Source: Lamellibrachia satsuma (Eukaryota > Annelida > Polychaeta > Sabellida > Siboglinidae). Taken from it: a DNA stretch of 64,000 bases. Of this stretch, positions 1 to 11,943 are shown piece after piece. Both the position numbers and the translations under genes were made by a program. Position 1 is the first letter of the stretch. Every line of letters starts with the position of its first letter. Location: NCBI GenBank assembly GCA_033239005.1, contig BSQZ01000004.1, positions 12,343,507 to 12,407,506 of the forward strand. Direction: 5' to 3'. The notes under the pieces are model-generated. The model saw only the letters and a program-made list of their open reading frames with translations, was not told where the DNA came from and did no database searches.

Positions 1-333
1 GTTCACCATAAGTTCATGTTCACCATGATTTACCTCGATTCTATCAGTGACATTGCTATGCTTACATGTATTTTTTTAGATGTTTCTCAAAAATTATATA
101 ACATACACAAATATTTACACAAATCAATACATGTATATTAGCAAAATATGAGCAATAATCTTAAATCAGGTTTGGCACAGCTGCGAATGGTAAATGTTAC
201 CATGTTGCTGAAATTTACAACTATAATACGATACAAGAAATATGCAAGCGAGATGGAAAAAATACAACTGAAGGAAAAATTTAATGGCAAAAGGTAGACA
301 CGAGGCAAATGATAAAATACATCAATAGTTTAA
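1..333. other. Non-coding flank, nothing recognised
   Basis: AT-rich DNA with no supported gene. The 17-bp string GATAAAATACATCAATA just left of the TTAA element (about 311-327) recurs on its other side at about 1045-1061, where it overlaps the donor end of a candidate exon. Confidence 0.5.
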
Positions 334-983
334 CCCATTAGACCCCATAACGGCCGCGGCCGGCTGCTCTGTGCAGTTCTGGAATGGCCGCCGCCTGCCG
401 CATACAGGACCCTCTATTAAAAAAAATCCTGGCGAATAACTACTGAACTAAACACTACCAAATTTTGCCACACCTTGGCGGATACATTTTGCCACAACAA
501 CGGCTCGTTACGTGCATGTGGTGCCCTTTCGGAAATCTTGATTTTCATAAGTTTTGTTCACGCTATCTCGAAAATATTTATTTCTATATTTGTCATGATA
601 AAATATGGTATAACCTGAAAAATAACCGTCAGAATTTAGTAATGTTTTCAGTGGTGCAAAGCTAACACATATAGCTACATCTTCTTCGCTGAGTTGCATA
701 GGGTTATAGCATGGGATCATTGTCAAATGTCAGTCGCAACTTTCAAAGTTTTAACAAATGTAATATTTTGTCTTTGCAAATTGTGATTAAATGTCAACAT
801 TTGATTAATATATCCTATTTCTATGTATACATGCATGTGGAGAAATAAACACAACTTGTAACTGTCAATATTGAATAGTTTTTTTCTACAGATTTTTTAA
901 CAAAAGGAGAAAATCGCTCGAAATTTGCCAGAAATCCTGGCAACATGGTGGCATGTTTTAATAAAATCCTGGGGCCTAATGGG
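334..983. mobile_element. Non-autonomous DNA element with TTAA target-site duplication
   Basis: The segment is bounded by inverted ends, CCCATTAGACCCCA on the left and TGGGGCCTAATGGG on the right (14 bp, one mismatch), and each end abuts a TTAA (330-333 and 984-987). TTAA duplication is the hallmark of piggyBac-type and Kolobok-type transposons. At 650 bp with no long ORF it would be a non-autonomous (MITE-like) member. The ends also share the string AATCCTGG internally. The superfamily is inferred from the target site only. Confidence 0.6.
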
Positions 984-1062
984 TTAACAGATGGCTCTAT
1001 AACCGGCAATGACCAGCAAGAAAAATCAAATGTCAAAAACGTAGGATAAAATACATCAATAC

Positions 1063-1624
1063 CTAGACAAATGGCATTAAAACCAGCCAATGACATCCAG
1101 CTGCTGCTGAATACAAAGAACAGAACTGTGAGGAGGGTGATGATTGCCGACGTCGCCAAACCCAGCACCTGAAGAAACCAAAGCAAGTCTGACACCCACT
1201 GCAAACCTTTCAATACATACTTCAAGGGTGTTACTTCTAAAAACATGACACAACCATTAGCAACGTGGCATCCACCTCCTTTGTCCCAGCGCCATTTTGT
1301 CATGCTGAGACACTTTCATGGCCCCCTGGGGAAATCGTGTAAATGGACACAAAACTTGGTATGAAAGTATAGCAAACAAATCCAGCTTTTTTCAAAGTAG
1401 GATCCCTGATATATGAAGGAAGTGACATCTGGGATGCAAGAGGGCTAGAACAATGAAAAAAATTCATCAAAAACACATGCCTGATTTTACTGCCCCGGTA
1501 AAAAATCACATTGCAATTATAATCTCATGAGAATAAAAACCTGCTCAAAGACTTACGGAGACTGCCACAAATAGAACCAGTCCAGCAGAGACTCTCACTT
1601 CTATCAATACAGCAGAGCCAGCAA
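1063..1624 (-). CDS. Two candidate exons of an unrecognised multi-pass membrane protein
   Basis: Minus strand. The upstream exon (1624 down to 1557, 68 nt) ends in a strong donor, CTCC followed by GTAAGT. It reads a hydrophobic stretch ending AGLVLFVAVS. The next exon (1168 down to 1063, 106 nt) follows a TTTCTTCAG acceptor and ends CTAG before GTATTG. It reads VLGLATSAIITLLTVLFFVF, then SSSW, and looks like a complete transmembrane helix. The first exon ends in phase 0 and the second opens in phase 0, so they join without a frame break. The family is not recognised. No exons were found beyond the 334-983 element or upstream of 1624, and the acceptor of the 68-nt exon is weak. It could be a decayed gene or a chance pairing. 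Confidence 0.4.
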
Positions 1625-4600
1625 CTGTCACCAAAACTTAGTTTCAGGTACCACTTGCCTTGTGGTAAATAAACTGGTGACAATGACAAGGTTGTATTCA
1701 TGCCACACCACGGTGGACTGAAGATGTGGAACTTACGGCAAGTGAAATGACAGATTACTAAATGATGTATGGTGACACAATATAAAAACAAGCGGCCACT
1801 GGGAGAAGGCTCTGGCCTAAATTTCATCACTGCCAATCAAGCAGATGCTCTAGCACACAGGCTTTGTTTCTGCTAAGGCTGCATGGACACTGCAGCAGGG
1901 CAAGACAAGCTGGGGTGGGAATATACTGCTCATTGACAATAGTCCATAGGGGTTTATTATGCTGATATATTTTTGGTAGACAACAGATTGTCGTGTTTTA
2001 TTACATGGATATCACTTTAGAAGATACACCAGGTTTTTATGGCCAGTATTTATTGAGCAGATTTTATCCTGTAGACTTTTGTATATAACAGTTTCCAAGA
2101 AAAGCTGTCTTCCTCCTAGCACATTCTTGATATATGAATCATGCTATTTCAGATAAAAGAAGATGAAAGACAATAACTTTTGTATTAAAGAAATCCTTTC
2201 AGAGTTTTTTATTATACTTGATAGAGCTTTAATTCGTAATAGACTCAAATTTCTTTAATAGGAATATCAGAAATTCTTCCTATGAGCCCCTGTGATTTTA
2301 CATACATTTTGTATAATAAGCAAACAAGCAAATGTGAATAAACATTTATCGGTAAAAAACTTCCCAATTTGGTTGTTTTCCAAAGTAACTATAAAGTGAA
2401 ATACGTGTTGTGTTTTGAGTAACATACTACTATTTTGTTATTGTTTGTCACAGCTGTTTGTCTTTTACCTGTGCCACAGATATGACCTTGGCAATTTGTT
2501 CATTACCGAGAAATTGTTCTGTACAAATGTGACATGTTCAAAACATTTTCTGGTGTTAATTATTTAAGTTACCCGGTTATTAATTTCCACAATTTGCTTC
2601 ATGTGTTATTTTTATACTGCAAAGCATACTTTGATGAAGTTATGAATCATTAAAGTTGAAACTTGGGACATGTTACAAATTGAAGTCAATTGAGTTTTAG
2701 CAGTCATGGCTCAAATCTAGTTGAGTCCTGGTCACTTTGATTACTAGTTATCTGAACAATGTGACATAATGGGATTTTACTCTGTGAGACAGACTCGATT
2801 TAACTAGTCATTAATTAACAACAAACTATACTAACTAATATGCATGTCATTTAATTCCTCATATGACATCTCTATTTAACCATACTACATCCACAGATTA
2901 TATGAATATTATCAACACATAAGCACTTGATGCTTTCAATGGTCCATTTAGAATCAAACATTTAAAGTGGCAACTGATTTATAAAGTAACTGAAAACAGA
3001 TGCAGGGTAATATATATTTAACCCTTGCCAGAGGGGGGGGGATGTAAAACAATTTCCCTAGGACTAATACTAAAGTTTAACTATCAGGGAACTGCAGAAA
3101 AAAATCAAGACCTGCCATGTGTGATTTCAATTTCCTCTCTCCCCTAGAATTTCACCAGCTGGATACCATTACTGGTGACGTTTCAATTTCTCTTAACACC
3201 CAATGTTTAATGTGCATCTCTTATCAACGCATGGCCATGAGCACATATGTACTAATAGGAACAGCCTGTTGCATTAAACGAATGTTGGAAAACCATGTAA
3301 GATAGGCCAATTAGATGCCACAAAACTTAGAGGCCTCAAGAATATGTGAATTGAATCATATATCAGCTCCAGGGGAGCAACTGAGTTCTTTATCTACGAC
3401 ACACAAATAATGAGATCGTTAGCAGCCACAAACATCAATAATGTTAGCTATTAGCAAAATGTTCCATTCAACACCCCAACAAGCCAACACTTGGGCCCAG
3501 TTCCCAAGGTATTAACCCTCGGCAATGTTTATTTTCCTTACCACCCCATTCTTTTGACAGGGCACTGGGCATTCTAAAACATTTAATTTATTCATTCTAG
3601 ATTACCCAGAAACAGTAAACACAACTGTCACCAGGTTCCAGCTCTCTACACTCAGCTATGATATTACTCTAAAACTTCAAGAATAAACTAGTGTAAATAA
3701 TGGGTAAATAACCAACAGTGCTATGCTTGACACCCTAAATCAATCACACCCCAAAATACAGGACAGACGGAAATGTTTCAGCACATGACTGTCACAACTG
3801 GTTATGTTTCGACAACAAGTGCACAGATTTGATAACAGCATGGCACCCAAAGGAATGTCTCTTTCAACTGCAAACAAGTATGAACTAGGAACAATAGCCG
3901 AGGTTATCAACACACTCTGGAAATAACACACTACCACAGCTTTAGATAATATATATTTTACTGGAAATTCTTCCTGCCTCTTCTTTCTGATGTGCCTTTT
4001 TACACATGCTATGATCAGGAATTGGACAGATGTTGTTTGAACAAGTTTGGGAAACTCAGCCAAGAATTTGTGGTATGAAATGTCATGCAGCAGTAGTGGA
4101 AAACATAATTTTTCCACTGCCTATTTTAATCAAAGGCCCTCCTTAATTAAATGTCTTGAATTTAAATGTATCTAGTATTGACCTTGATGTCTTAGCTCAT
4201 ATGTGCAAATTTGTTATTTAGTTTCAATGAAGTCATCAAAGAAACTATTAAGGAATCTGATTCACAATGGGCTAAATGAACGAAGGAGGGAGTCTGTAAC
4301 TGTAACGCTATTCTGTCTTTTCATTGCAACACATTGTCAATTAAGTCCTCTTGTTAGTTATTGAGTGTTTTACGGATATATTTATTTTACCTTTTTCAAG
4401 AATACATTTCGTTGTGCTGAATAATATAGAAACCTGGATACATGTTACGCAATATGCAAAAAACAAGCTTACACTTACAGGGTGAAATGATGGGTTCCTG
4501 AAATAAAGCTTTAGTTGTGCTGCAAAAAGTCCTATAAAACAGTTGAATAGGAATTTATATTTGGCACAATAATTTCCTCCAACTGCCTTTATTTTTAATC

Positions 4601-4992
4601 ATGTGAATGAACAGATTTATTCTATTGAAATATCAGAAATCATGTACAGGCTGAAAAACTGATTTTCTATAGAATCCCAGAAGGCCCCTGCATAGGTGCC
4701 TGGTATCTCAATGTGATTGTTTAGCACTGTCTTCTATAATGAACATGAATGGAACAGTAATACAGGATAATGAAGCCTGTGCATGACAATGTGACAAATT
4801 AGACTTGTATAGTGGTATGGTCTGTATGGAATGGAGAGAGATGAGAAAGCTTGCCTACGGTCACAGAGGATCCAGCTCAGTAGAATACTACTACGCTCTA
4901 CATCCTTATGCATGCATTTTTATTGCATTACTCAGAATTCAGTAGGCGTGTATTAGTATTACCATGTCATCAGTGGTTTTTTATATTCATAC
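1625..4992. other. Non-coding stretch, no gene recognised
   Basis: About 3.4 kb of AT-rich DNA. It contains a short G-run near 3035 and a 125-codon minus-strand open stretch at 3740-4117. That stretch has no family resemblance I recognise, and I do not call it a gene. No repeat boundaries are evident. Confidence 0.5.
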
Positions 4993-5195
4993 AAATTAGG
5001 TGATCTCAAATTAGGGGTGATCTCAAATTAGAGATGATTTCAAATTAGGGGTGATCTCAAATTACAGATGATCTCAAAAAAGGGATGATCTAAAATAATG
5101 GCGACTTCAAATTAGAGATGATTTCAAATTAGGTGATCGAAAATTTGGGATGATCTCAAATTAGGGGTTATCTCACATTAGGGGTGATATCGAAA
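4993..5195. repeat. Minisatellite, about 17-bp unit, about 12 imperfect copies
   Basis: Head-to-tail copies of GATCTCAAATTAGGGGT with many point variants (GAGATGATTTC, AAAAAAGGGATGATC and similar). It is a simple tandem array with no open reading frame. Confidence 0.85.
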
Positions 5196-5329
5196 CATTG
5201 ATGTACGATGTTACACAAAACCGATGTCATTTATCCTCAACCCTCTTCCCCACATGAATCCTTGAATTAAATTGCAATTTTGGCAACTTTGTATTCACCA
5301 GAAAGCACTGTCATGACACAAAACTGCCA

Positions 5330-5430
5330 AGTGTGTTCCAAATGAGCACCCTTGTAAACTGTGACCAGAAAATAAACAATGCTTTTCCTTGGAGGAATCA
5401 ACTGACGTAGGATGCTAAATAAAAGAGATG
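5330..5430. repeat. Old dispersed repeat, related to about 22715-22815
   Basis: The string around GACCAGAAAATAA followed by GACGTAGGATGCTAAAT matches, at similar spacing, GATCAGAAAATAA and GATGCAGGACACTAAAT in the 22.7-kb region. Two diverged copies imply an ancient interspersed repeat. Its type is unknown. Confidence 0.35.
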
Positions 5431-5769
5431 CAAATGTCAACAATGGGAGGGGTCCCCCCCTATGAAGACAGAATCCAGTTTGTCTGGGCGACATATGACA
5501 TATAGAGACATATGACAAATAGAGCATCTTCCATGTTGATTGTCTCGAAAACAATTGTAGGATTTCACGAAAATGCTGACATGACAAAAATCAAACATGA
5601 CAAAAAAAAAGTGTAGTTTTTATTAAAACCAAGTTGTATTTTGCACACAGAGCCTGACTGGCTTTTAGCATTGGTCCCAATGGGAAAAACAAAAGTGATA
5701 TGTAGCAACACATGAATATCACTAAATGCATGTTATAATCAAGACTGAATAGGTTTATGCTGACCACAA

Positions 5770-7405
5770 TCGTACGGATTTCCCATGTGCAATACAGATT
5801 TTAGGAGGTGTACGGCTTAGTGCCCTGCACGGGCTGGACTTTGGGTCCAAGCCCGGCCCGGCCTGCAGCCCGTGGGCCGGGCCTCTACATAATTTTGTGG
5901 GCTGGGCTGGGCTGGGCCTGGGCCTACATATTGCAGGCCCGGGCCAGGCCTGGAAAAAATTAAACACATCGGGCTTGGGCCGGGCCTGGGCCTAGTGTGA
6001 ACGGGCTGGGCTGGGCTTGGACATAATAAAAATATTTATACAAACCCAGATTATTAATTTTATTAATAAAAACTTATTATAAATTGTAATTCCGGTTAAT
6101 GAATGCTTAAAATTATTTCTTTAGTATTATATAGTTGCAAATTGAACCTTGCACGGAATTATAAATGACACTAGTGCTTTATACATTGGAATGCAGTTTA
6201 ACCTCTTTTCAACAATGGTACTTCCTATGGTATCATTTTAATAATGAGACATTTCATATAAAATATATGCTTAGTTGCATGCCCATATATTTGCATTATA
6301 ATTATTTAAATATGTACTGGCTTTCCAAGACAATGTGACTGGAGTAGTGGCACTTGTTTCACTGGCTTCATCACAGTTAATACATGTTTCCCATCAGTAC
6401 CCTTTTGCATAGATCTAATGGCCCCACACCAGGCCACTTAAGTTCACCTGGCTGGAAGCTGCCAGCCCCAAATATTTACTTTAGACATATTTGCAGAGGC
6501 AATCAAGCCATGATTAACCCATCAACTTAATCACCCTTTGACCAAACCAGTGGGCATTCTATTGTCTAGGTCTTCCCTCCAAACATTGCCCGCCGGGATG
6601 ACCAGCCAACTGGCCATTGCCCACTGCCCAGTAGTGCCAGTACCCAGTACCCATCACAGTTGGTAACTGGTATTTTTCAAATGTGTGAACTAGTGACTAC
6701 TATTTAGCATCTACAATTTCCCCATTCACACTTGTACTAATTCACACAAGTCTCAACCTGATCTGTCTCAGGCTAGTGACTGCAGACCTGCTGGAAATGC
6801 CACCCTGTGTCAGTGCCAGTGGGTGACATATAGTAGGCCTAGTAGCTAGTACTAGCTACTAGCTAGACACTACTAAACAACAACTGACATTAGTATTTCA
6901 GTAGTAAACATTATACAATCTTCATATATTATTTTTATTCATTAAAACAATAAGTCTGTTTTACAGTTTATTTGTTTCGTATTTCTTATAAGATTATAGT
7001 TTTATCTTCTCTAAACATAGCGGGCCGCGGGCTTACCCGTCTTTGGTCCGCGGGTATGGGCCTGAAACTTGCGGGCTGGGTCGGGCCTGGGCGAAACATT
7101 CACGGTCTGGGTCGGGTCTGGGCCGGGCCTAAATTCTAGTTTGCGGGCTTGGGCTGGGCCAGGCTTGAAAAATTGCTGCGGGCCTGGGCCGGGCCTGGAC
7201 TCTAACTGCTAATTGTGGGCCGGGCTTGGGCTCAAATTATAGGCCTGCGCAGGGCACTGATTTTATACAGCTGTACCCCATTTTTATACAAATGTTTCAA
7301 ATTTATAAAAATTTTAATAGTTATATTTTCTTGTACTCACCACAGAAATATACAACTAAATGACAAACCTATAGTGGTTGAAGCCCAACTACTTTTAATG
7401 TTTGC
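5770..7405. repeat. Old dispersed repeat (copy 1), interrupted by a hAT-like element
   Basis: The flanks 5770-5797 and 7259-7405 together align with 13510-13690. Shared landmarks are CGTAC..ATTTCCCATGTGCAA, then CAG..TA.CCCATTT.TATAC, then GACAAAC.TA followed by GAAG..CAACTA.TTTT.ATG. The second copy lacks the intervening 1.46 kb, so it acts as the empty site. A 61-codon minus-strand ORF just outside (7369-7554) may be part of the same unit. The repeat's family is not recognised. Confidence 0.5.
5805..7258. mobile_element. hAT-like non-autonomous element with GC-rich GGGCCGGGC subterminal arrays
   Basis: The left end reads AGTGCCCTGC (from 5819) and the right end reads GCAGGGCACT (to 7258), a perfect 10-bp inverted pair. 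Both ends continue for about 200 bp into degenerate arrays of GGGCCGGGCCTGGGC-type words in inverted orientation (left 5830-6020, right 7020-7245). The core is AT-rich and lacks a transposase. An imperfect 8-bp duplication, GATTTTAG at 5797 and GATTTTAT at 7259, fits hAT, although 14 bp separate the left copy from the inverted end. Open frames inside, such as the proline/glycine-rich minus frame at 5755-5967, are composition artefacts. Confidence 0.6.
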
Positions 7406-7599
7406 ACCAGAAGTAAGCAGATAGCTATGCAGATTTCATTCGAAACCTGGCAGATGTTGTTTGATGTAGGTATGTTTCGTAGCCTTCTTATTTTCGACAT
7501 GGCTTGCAACTCCGCTTCTGAAAAAGGAAACAAATGCTCCGGAAAACCCAACAATGAATTCTACTGACTGAGTCGCCACTCATATCTTGCTTTTGAGGC

Positions 7600-8740
7600 A
7601 ATGGTGTTTGTCGTTGTATAACTACATGTTTATTGCCACAGTGTGTATGATGTTTGTTGTTGTGTAACTACATGTTTATTGCCACAGTGTTTATGACATT
7701 TGTTGTTGTGTAACTACATGTTTATTGCCACAGTGTGTATGACGTTTTTTGTGTAACTACATGTTTATTGCTACAGTGTGTATGACGTTTGTTGTGTAAC
7801 TACATGTTTATTGCCACAGTGTGTATGACGTTTGTTGTGTAACTACATGTTTATTGCTACAGTGTGTATGACGTTTGTTGTGTAACTACATGTTTATTGC
7901 CACAGTGTGTATGACGTTTGTTGTGTAACTACATGTTTATTGCTACAGTGTGCATGACGTTTGTTGTTGTGTAACTACATGTTTAATGCTAGTGTGTATG
8001 ATATTTGTTGTTGTGTAACTACATGTTTATTGCTACAGTGTGTATGGTGTTTGTTGTTGCGTAACAACATGTTTATTGCTACAGTGTGCATGACGTTTTT
8101 TGTTGTGTAACTACATGTTTATTGCTACAGTGTGTATGACGTTTGTTGTTGTGTAACTACATGTTTATTGCTACAGTGTGTATGACGTTTGTTGTTGTGT
8201 AACTACATGTTTATTACTACAGTGTGTATGATGTTTGTTGTTGTGTAACTACATGTTTATTGCTACAGTGTGTATGACGTTTGTTGTTGTGTAACTACGT
8301 TTATTGCTACAGTGTGTATGACGTTTCTTGTTGTGTAACTACAGGTTTATTGCTACAGTGTGTATGACGTTTGTTGTTGTGTAACTACATGTTTATTGCC
8401 ACAGTGTGTATGATGTTTGTTGTTGTGTAACTACATGTTTATTGCTACAGTGTGTATGATGTTTGTTGTTGTGTAACTACATGTTTATTGCTACAGTGTG
8501 TATGATGTTTGTTGTTGTGTAACTACATGTTTATTGCTACAGTGTGTATGATGTTTGTTGTGTAACTACATGTTTATTGCTACAGTGTGTATGATGTTTC
8601 TTGTTGTGTAACTACATGTTTATTGCTACAGTGTGTACGATGTTTCTTGTTGTGTAACTACATGTTTATTGCTGCAGCGTGTATGACGTTTGTTGTTGTG
8701 TAACTACATGTTTATTGCTACAGTGTGTATGACGTTTGTT
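7600..8740. repeat. Minisatellite, 42-48-bp unit, about 25 copies
   Basis: Tandem copies of a unit holding the words TGTAACTACATGTTTATTGC, then TACAGTGTGTATGACG. Length variants differ by the number of GTT triplets before GTGTAAC, so the period alternates between about 42 and 46-48 bp. Sequence variants such as GCCACAG and GCTACAG are shared by blocks of neighbouring units, suggesting unequal exchange. There is no coding frame. Confidence 0.95.
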
Positions 8741-9270
8741 AACTCATTTTGCTACGTACTCCAACCAGAAATAGGAAACTGCCATTGAGTTTTTTGTAAA
8801 TGAAGGCCTGTTCTATCTTGTTGCGACTGGGCACAACCAGTTCAAAAGTTCATAACTGATTAATGTCTGTAGTTATAGAAGTTTGCCCTCTTTCACAGCT
8901 GCACATATTGACTCAATAGTTGGAACTACTCAGAATGGCCCCATTAGCTCAAATCTGTGTGAATATCAACACAAACAATCCATAAGTAGCTGTACTTTGT
9001 TTCTCTTTAATGTGTATATCCTTCCATATCCCTTAGCAAAATTTAATAACAAGGCAACAACTATTAACAAGATCTTTCGAAGCTCCAATTCCCATGGAAC
9101 AATTGTTAAATCTTTCACTCCTCAACTGATTCAGCCCATCACAGTTCACTCAGCTGCATTCTCTCTAGCCTGGGGTGATAGTAGTACACTGTACCCCTGG
9201 CAGGTCAACCTGTTGAAAAGTGGATTGGTCAGTTTATTCCATGCATTTTTGATGTTCAAATCTGTATAAT
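8741..9270. other. Non-coding stretch
   Basis: A 128-codon plus-strand open frame at 8883-9269 runs into the neighbouring LINE tail. It shows no recognisable domain and I do not call it a gene. Confidence 0.4.
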
Positions 9271-11460
9271 ATTTAACAAGATTTAACAAGATTGCCATCC
9301 CAAACACAAAGTTCCAGATGGCAAGTGGACAAGGAAACCATTGGCTTATTGAGAGTCCACCAATTTTATCATCTATGTGTAGCCCGCCCTTATCAGATAT
9401 CTGTCAATTCTATTTTAAAACATATTCACACTACTAGCATTAATACAATCATTTGGCAGTTTTTTCCAGTCATTTATCACCTTTTATGAGAAAGAGTACT
9501 TTCTCATGTCCAACCTACACTGTTCCTTAACTAATGCTGCTTTATGTCCTCTGGTTTTACTGCCTTCTTTAAGTTTGAAGAACATATTCCTATCAACATC
9601 CTCATAACCGTTCACTATTTTAAACACTTCTATTTGGTCTCCTCTTAGTCTACTGGTCTCTAGTGTTGTCAAACCACATTGTAATAAGCGGCTTTCATAA
9701 CTAAGGTCTCTCAATTCTGGAATCATCTTAGTTGCTCTTCGTTGTATTCTTTCTAGCTTGTCTATGTCCTTTTTACGATATGGCCTCCATGCCTGAATAA
9801 AATACAATCCTTATACATGATAGTTCTCCTAATTAGCCATAGAATTTGATTTCCTTTCGAAGCAGCAATCCCATACATGTTAAGTTTCACAAATGCCAAT
9901 CCAGGAGATTTAGACGTAAATCGGAGGGTCTCGGAAAAACGGGGATTCATACGTAAATCGGAGGGTCTCAGAAAATCAGGGATTTATACGTAAATCAGGT
10001 AGTCTCGGAAAATCAGGTACTTGTATGTAAATCGGAGGGTCTAAGAGAACAAAATATTACAAAAAGAATACTTTCCATGACAGTAACAACCATGTTTTAT
10101 TATCACCAATCACCAACAGTTCGTATATGATACAAAAGCACATTATATATATATATATTCACAAATAACTCATGAGCTCTAGACACAGAAGAATAACACC
10201 TATGTCGATCTCACATAGAGCATGCAGGGTGACTTTACCAAGCATGACAGGCACCCGCCTATAACTTATGAAAACCCTCACACATATATCACAAATCCAC
10301 CAGAAAAGAATAACGTCCATGTCGATCTCACAGAGCATGTACAACAGACACAAGCCTACACATTTACTGGTGATCCTTCACATAATCCCATGTCGCAACC
10401 TTAGCCGACTTGAGAAGATCCTTCTCTGACACAAAGGAATATCAAGCGCACGCAGGGTGTTGTTGCCGAGCTGTGACTGAGAGTCAGTGTTGACTCAAAA
10501 AAACATACTCGAGTCAGCCGGAAATAAAACCCAATTAGGCTATGCCGAGTTCGGAAAATAACATAGAAAAAAATAGTTGTTTTGGTTTCACTGAAAATCC
10601 AGGAGATTGGTTCTCCTTTCCAGATCAGGAGATTTGGTGGATTTCCAGGAGTCTCCTGGCGAATGCAGGAGACTTAACATGCAATCCCACATTGCTCTGA
10701 AACTTTCATGTCAGCACTAAATGGTTAGATTTCAAATTGGAAATCGGAAATCTTTTATGTGGCACTTAATCGAAAGCTTTCTGAAAATCTAAATAGACAA
10801 CATCCACTGGTGACCCATCATCTACCCACTTTGTAATTTCTTCCAAAAAACATAAGAGATTGGTTAGACATGACCTTGCTTTTAGGTACCCATGTTGAGA
10901 TGTATTTATTAATTTATGTTTTACAAGGAATTCCACCATGTGGTCTCTAATTAATGTTTCGAGTAATTTTCATACAACTGATGTTAAACTCACTGGTCTG
11001 TAATTTTCTGGCTTGTTCCTCGATCCCTTCTTAAATAGCGTAATGTTTGCTTCTTTCCATTCTGAAGGAACCATTCCTTCTTCTAGTGACAAGTTAAACA
11101 CTTTTGCAAGTGGTGTACAAATTTGCTCAACAATTTTCTTAAGCAGTTTTGGTGGTATCCCATCTACTCTCGGTGATTTATTATCTTTCATTTTCTTAAT
11201 TTTCTTTGCTATCATTTCAGGAGTTACAAATAACTTCCCTAAATGTTTTGATTTATTGCCCTAAAATTTAATAAATGGAACTGGAAGTGAGCCGATATCT
11301 TCTGTGGTAAAAACTGAGCTGAAATACTCATTCAGGACCTCTGCCATTTGAAACCCCTCTGAAATTATATTTCCACTGTTGTTTTTCAGTGGGCCACCTT
11401 ATCTGGAACTTTCTGTTTACTTCTTACATAAGCATAGAAACTCTTGCTGTAATTTTTTTA
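9271..11460 (-). mobile_element. 5'-truncated CR1/Jockey-like LINE, split by a DNA element
   Basis: A minus-strand non-LTR retrotransposon remnant. Reading 5' to 3' it has an RT linker, then RT fingers (10970-11215, with VDGIPPKLLKKI, LEEGMVPSEWKEANI and PENYRPVSLTSVV). Frame-shifted palm sequence follows at 10745-10970, with a readable YLDFQKAF-type motif. The RT C-terminus is at 9484-9807 (IQAWRPYRKKDIDKLERIQR, RDLSYESRLLQCGLTTLE). Most of the palm, including the ADD motif, is missing between these blocks. The 3' end is a tandem CTTGTTAAAT repeat at 9271-9297, as in its relatives at 41.6 kb and 56-59 kb. It is interrupted at 9874-10680 by a DNA element. Clade placement rests on motif similarity. 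Confidence 0.85.
9874..10680. mobile_element. 0.8-kb non-autonomous DNA element, copy 1, inside the LINE
   Basis: Inserted into the LINE with a perfect 9-bp repeat GCAATCCCA on each side (9865-9873 and 10681-10689). The uninterrupted LINE sequence is seen in the 57.4-kb relative. Ends are inverted: TACATGTTAAGTTTC on the left and GAGACTTAACAT on the right, with related AGGAGATTT words just inside. The interior has an (AT)n run near 10145 and no transposase. The 60-codon plus frame at 10222-10404 is also present in copy 2 (33902-34695) but resembles no protein I know. An 8- or 9-bp duplication fits hAT, P or Mutator-like families; the superfamily is unassigned. Confidence 0.8.
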
Positions 11461-11567
11461 TATTAATGATATGTATTTTTTAGTATGTGACTAGATAAGT
11501 AATATAAACTGTATATAGCTGATCTTCCATCCCTAATGAGCAACCAATGTTTATAGAAATAGCTTAT

Positions 11568-11693
11568 CAATGCTCCGGCCAATGCTCCAACCAATGCTCC
11601 GACCAATGCTCCGGCCAATGCTCCGACCAATGCTCCAACCAATGCTCCGGCCAATGCTCCAACCAATGCTCCGGCCAATGCCCTGGCCAACCA
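11568..11693. repeat. 12-bp minisatellite, about 10 copies
   Basis: Tandem AATGCTCCGGCC and AATGCTCCAACC/GACC variants. Because the unit is four codons long, both strands stay open (GALVGALA on minus, CSNQCSGQ on plus). These frames are artefacts of the period. Confidence 0.95.
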
Positions 11694-11943
11694 ATGATGA
11701 TGAGCAATGAGATTTTAATCATTCTTATTATGTAACACTTTTTGGTACAGCCTCTTGATATTACATGCCTGCAAAAAACAATATATTGTAACTGACTTTA
11801 GGATAAATAAATACCTTAAACCAATAAACATCTGGGAAAATAAAAAATCTGCAGTTGTTTAAGTGCAACTTGCATAATAATTATGATTTTGTAACAGATT
11901 TACTCATTTATTCTTTGAAATGTGAGCTAGTGCAATATATTAA

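Noticed and set aside
3740..4117. 125-codon minus-strand frame
   Set aside because: No recognisable domain, no splice or start context, in AT-rich DNA; length is within chance for a window this size.
5755..5967. Proline/glycine-rich 70-codon minus frame
   Set aside because: It lies in the GC-rich subterminal array of a DNA element.
7600..8740. CRISPR-like or regularly spaced repeat array
   Set aside because: Units are contiguous with no unique spacers, and the host is a eukaryote; it is a minisatellite.
11463..11735. Ala-Leu-Val-Gly or Cys-Ser-Asn-Gln repeat proteins
   Set aside because: The 12-bp tandem unit is a multiple of three, so every frame stays open; no start context or flanking coding signal.
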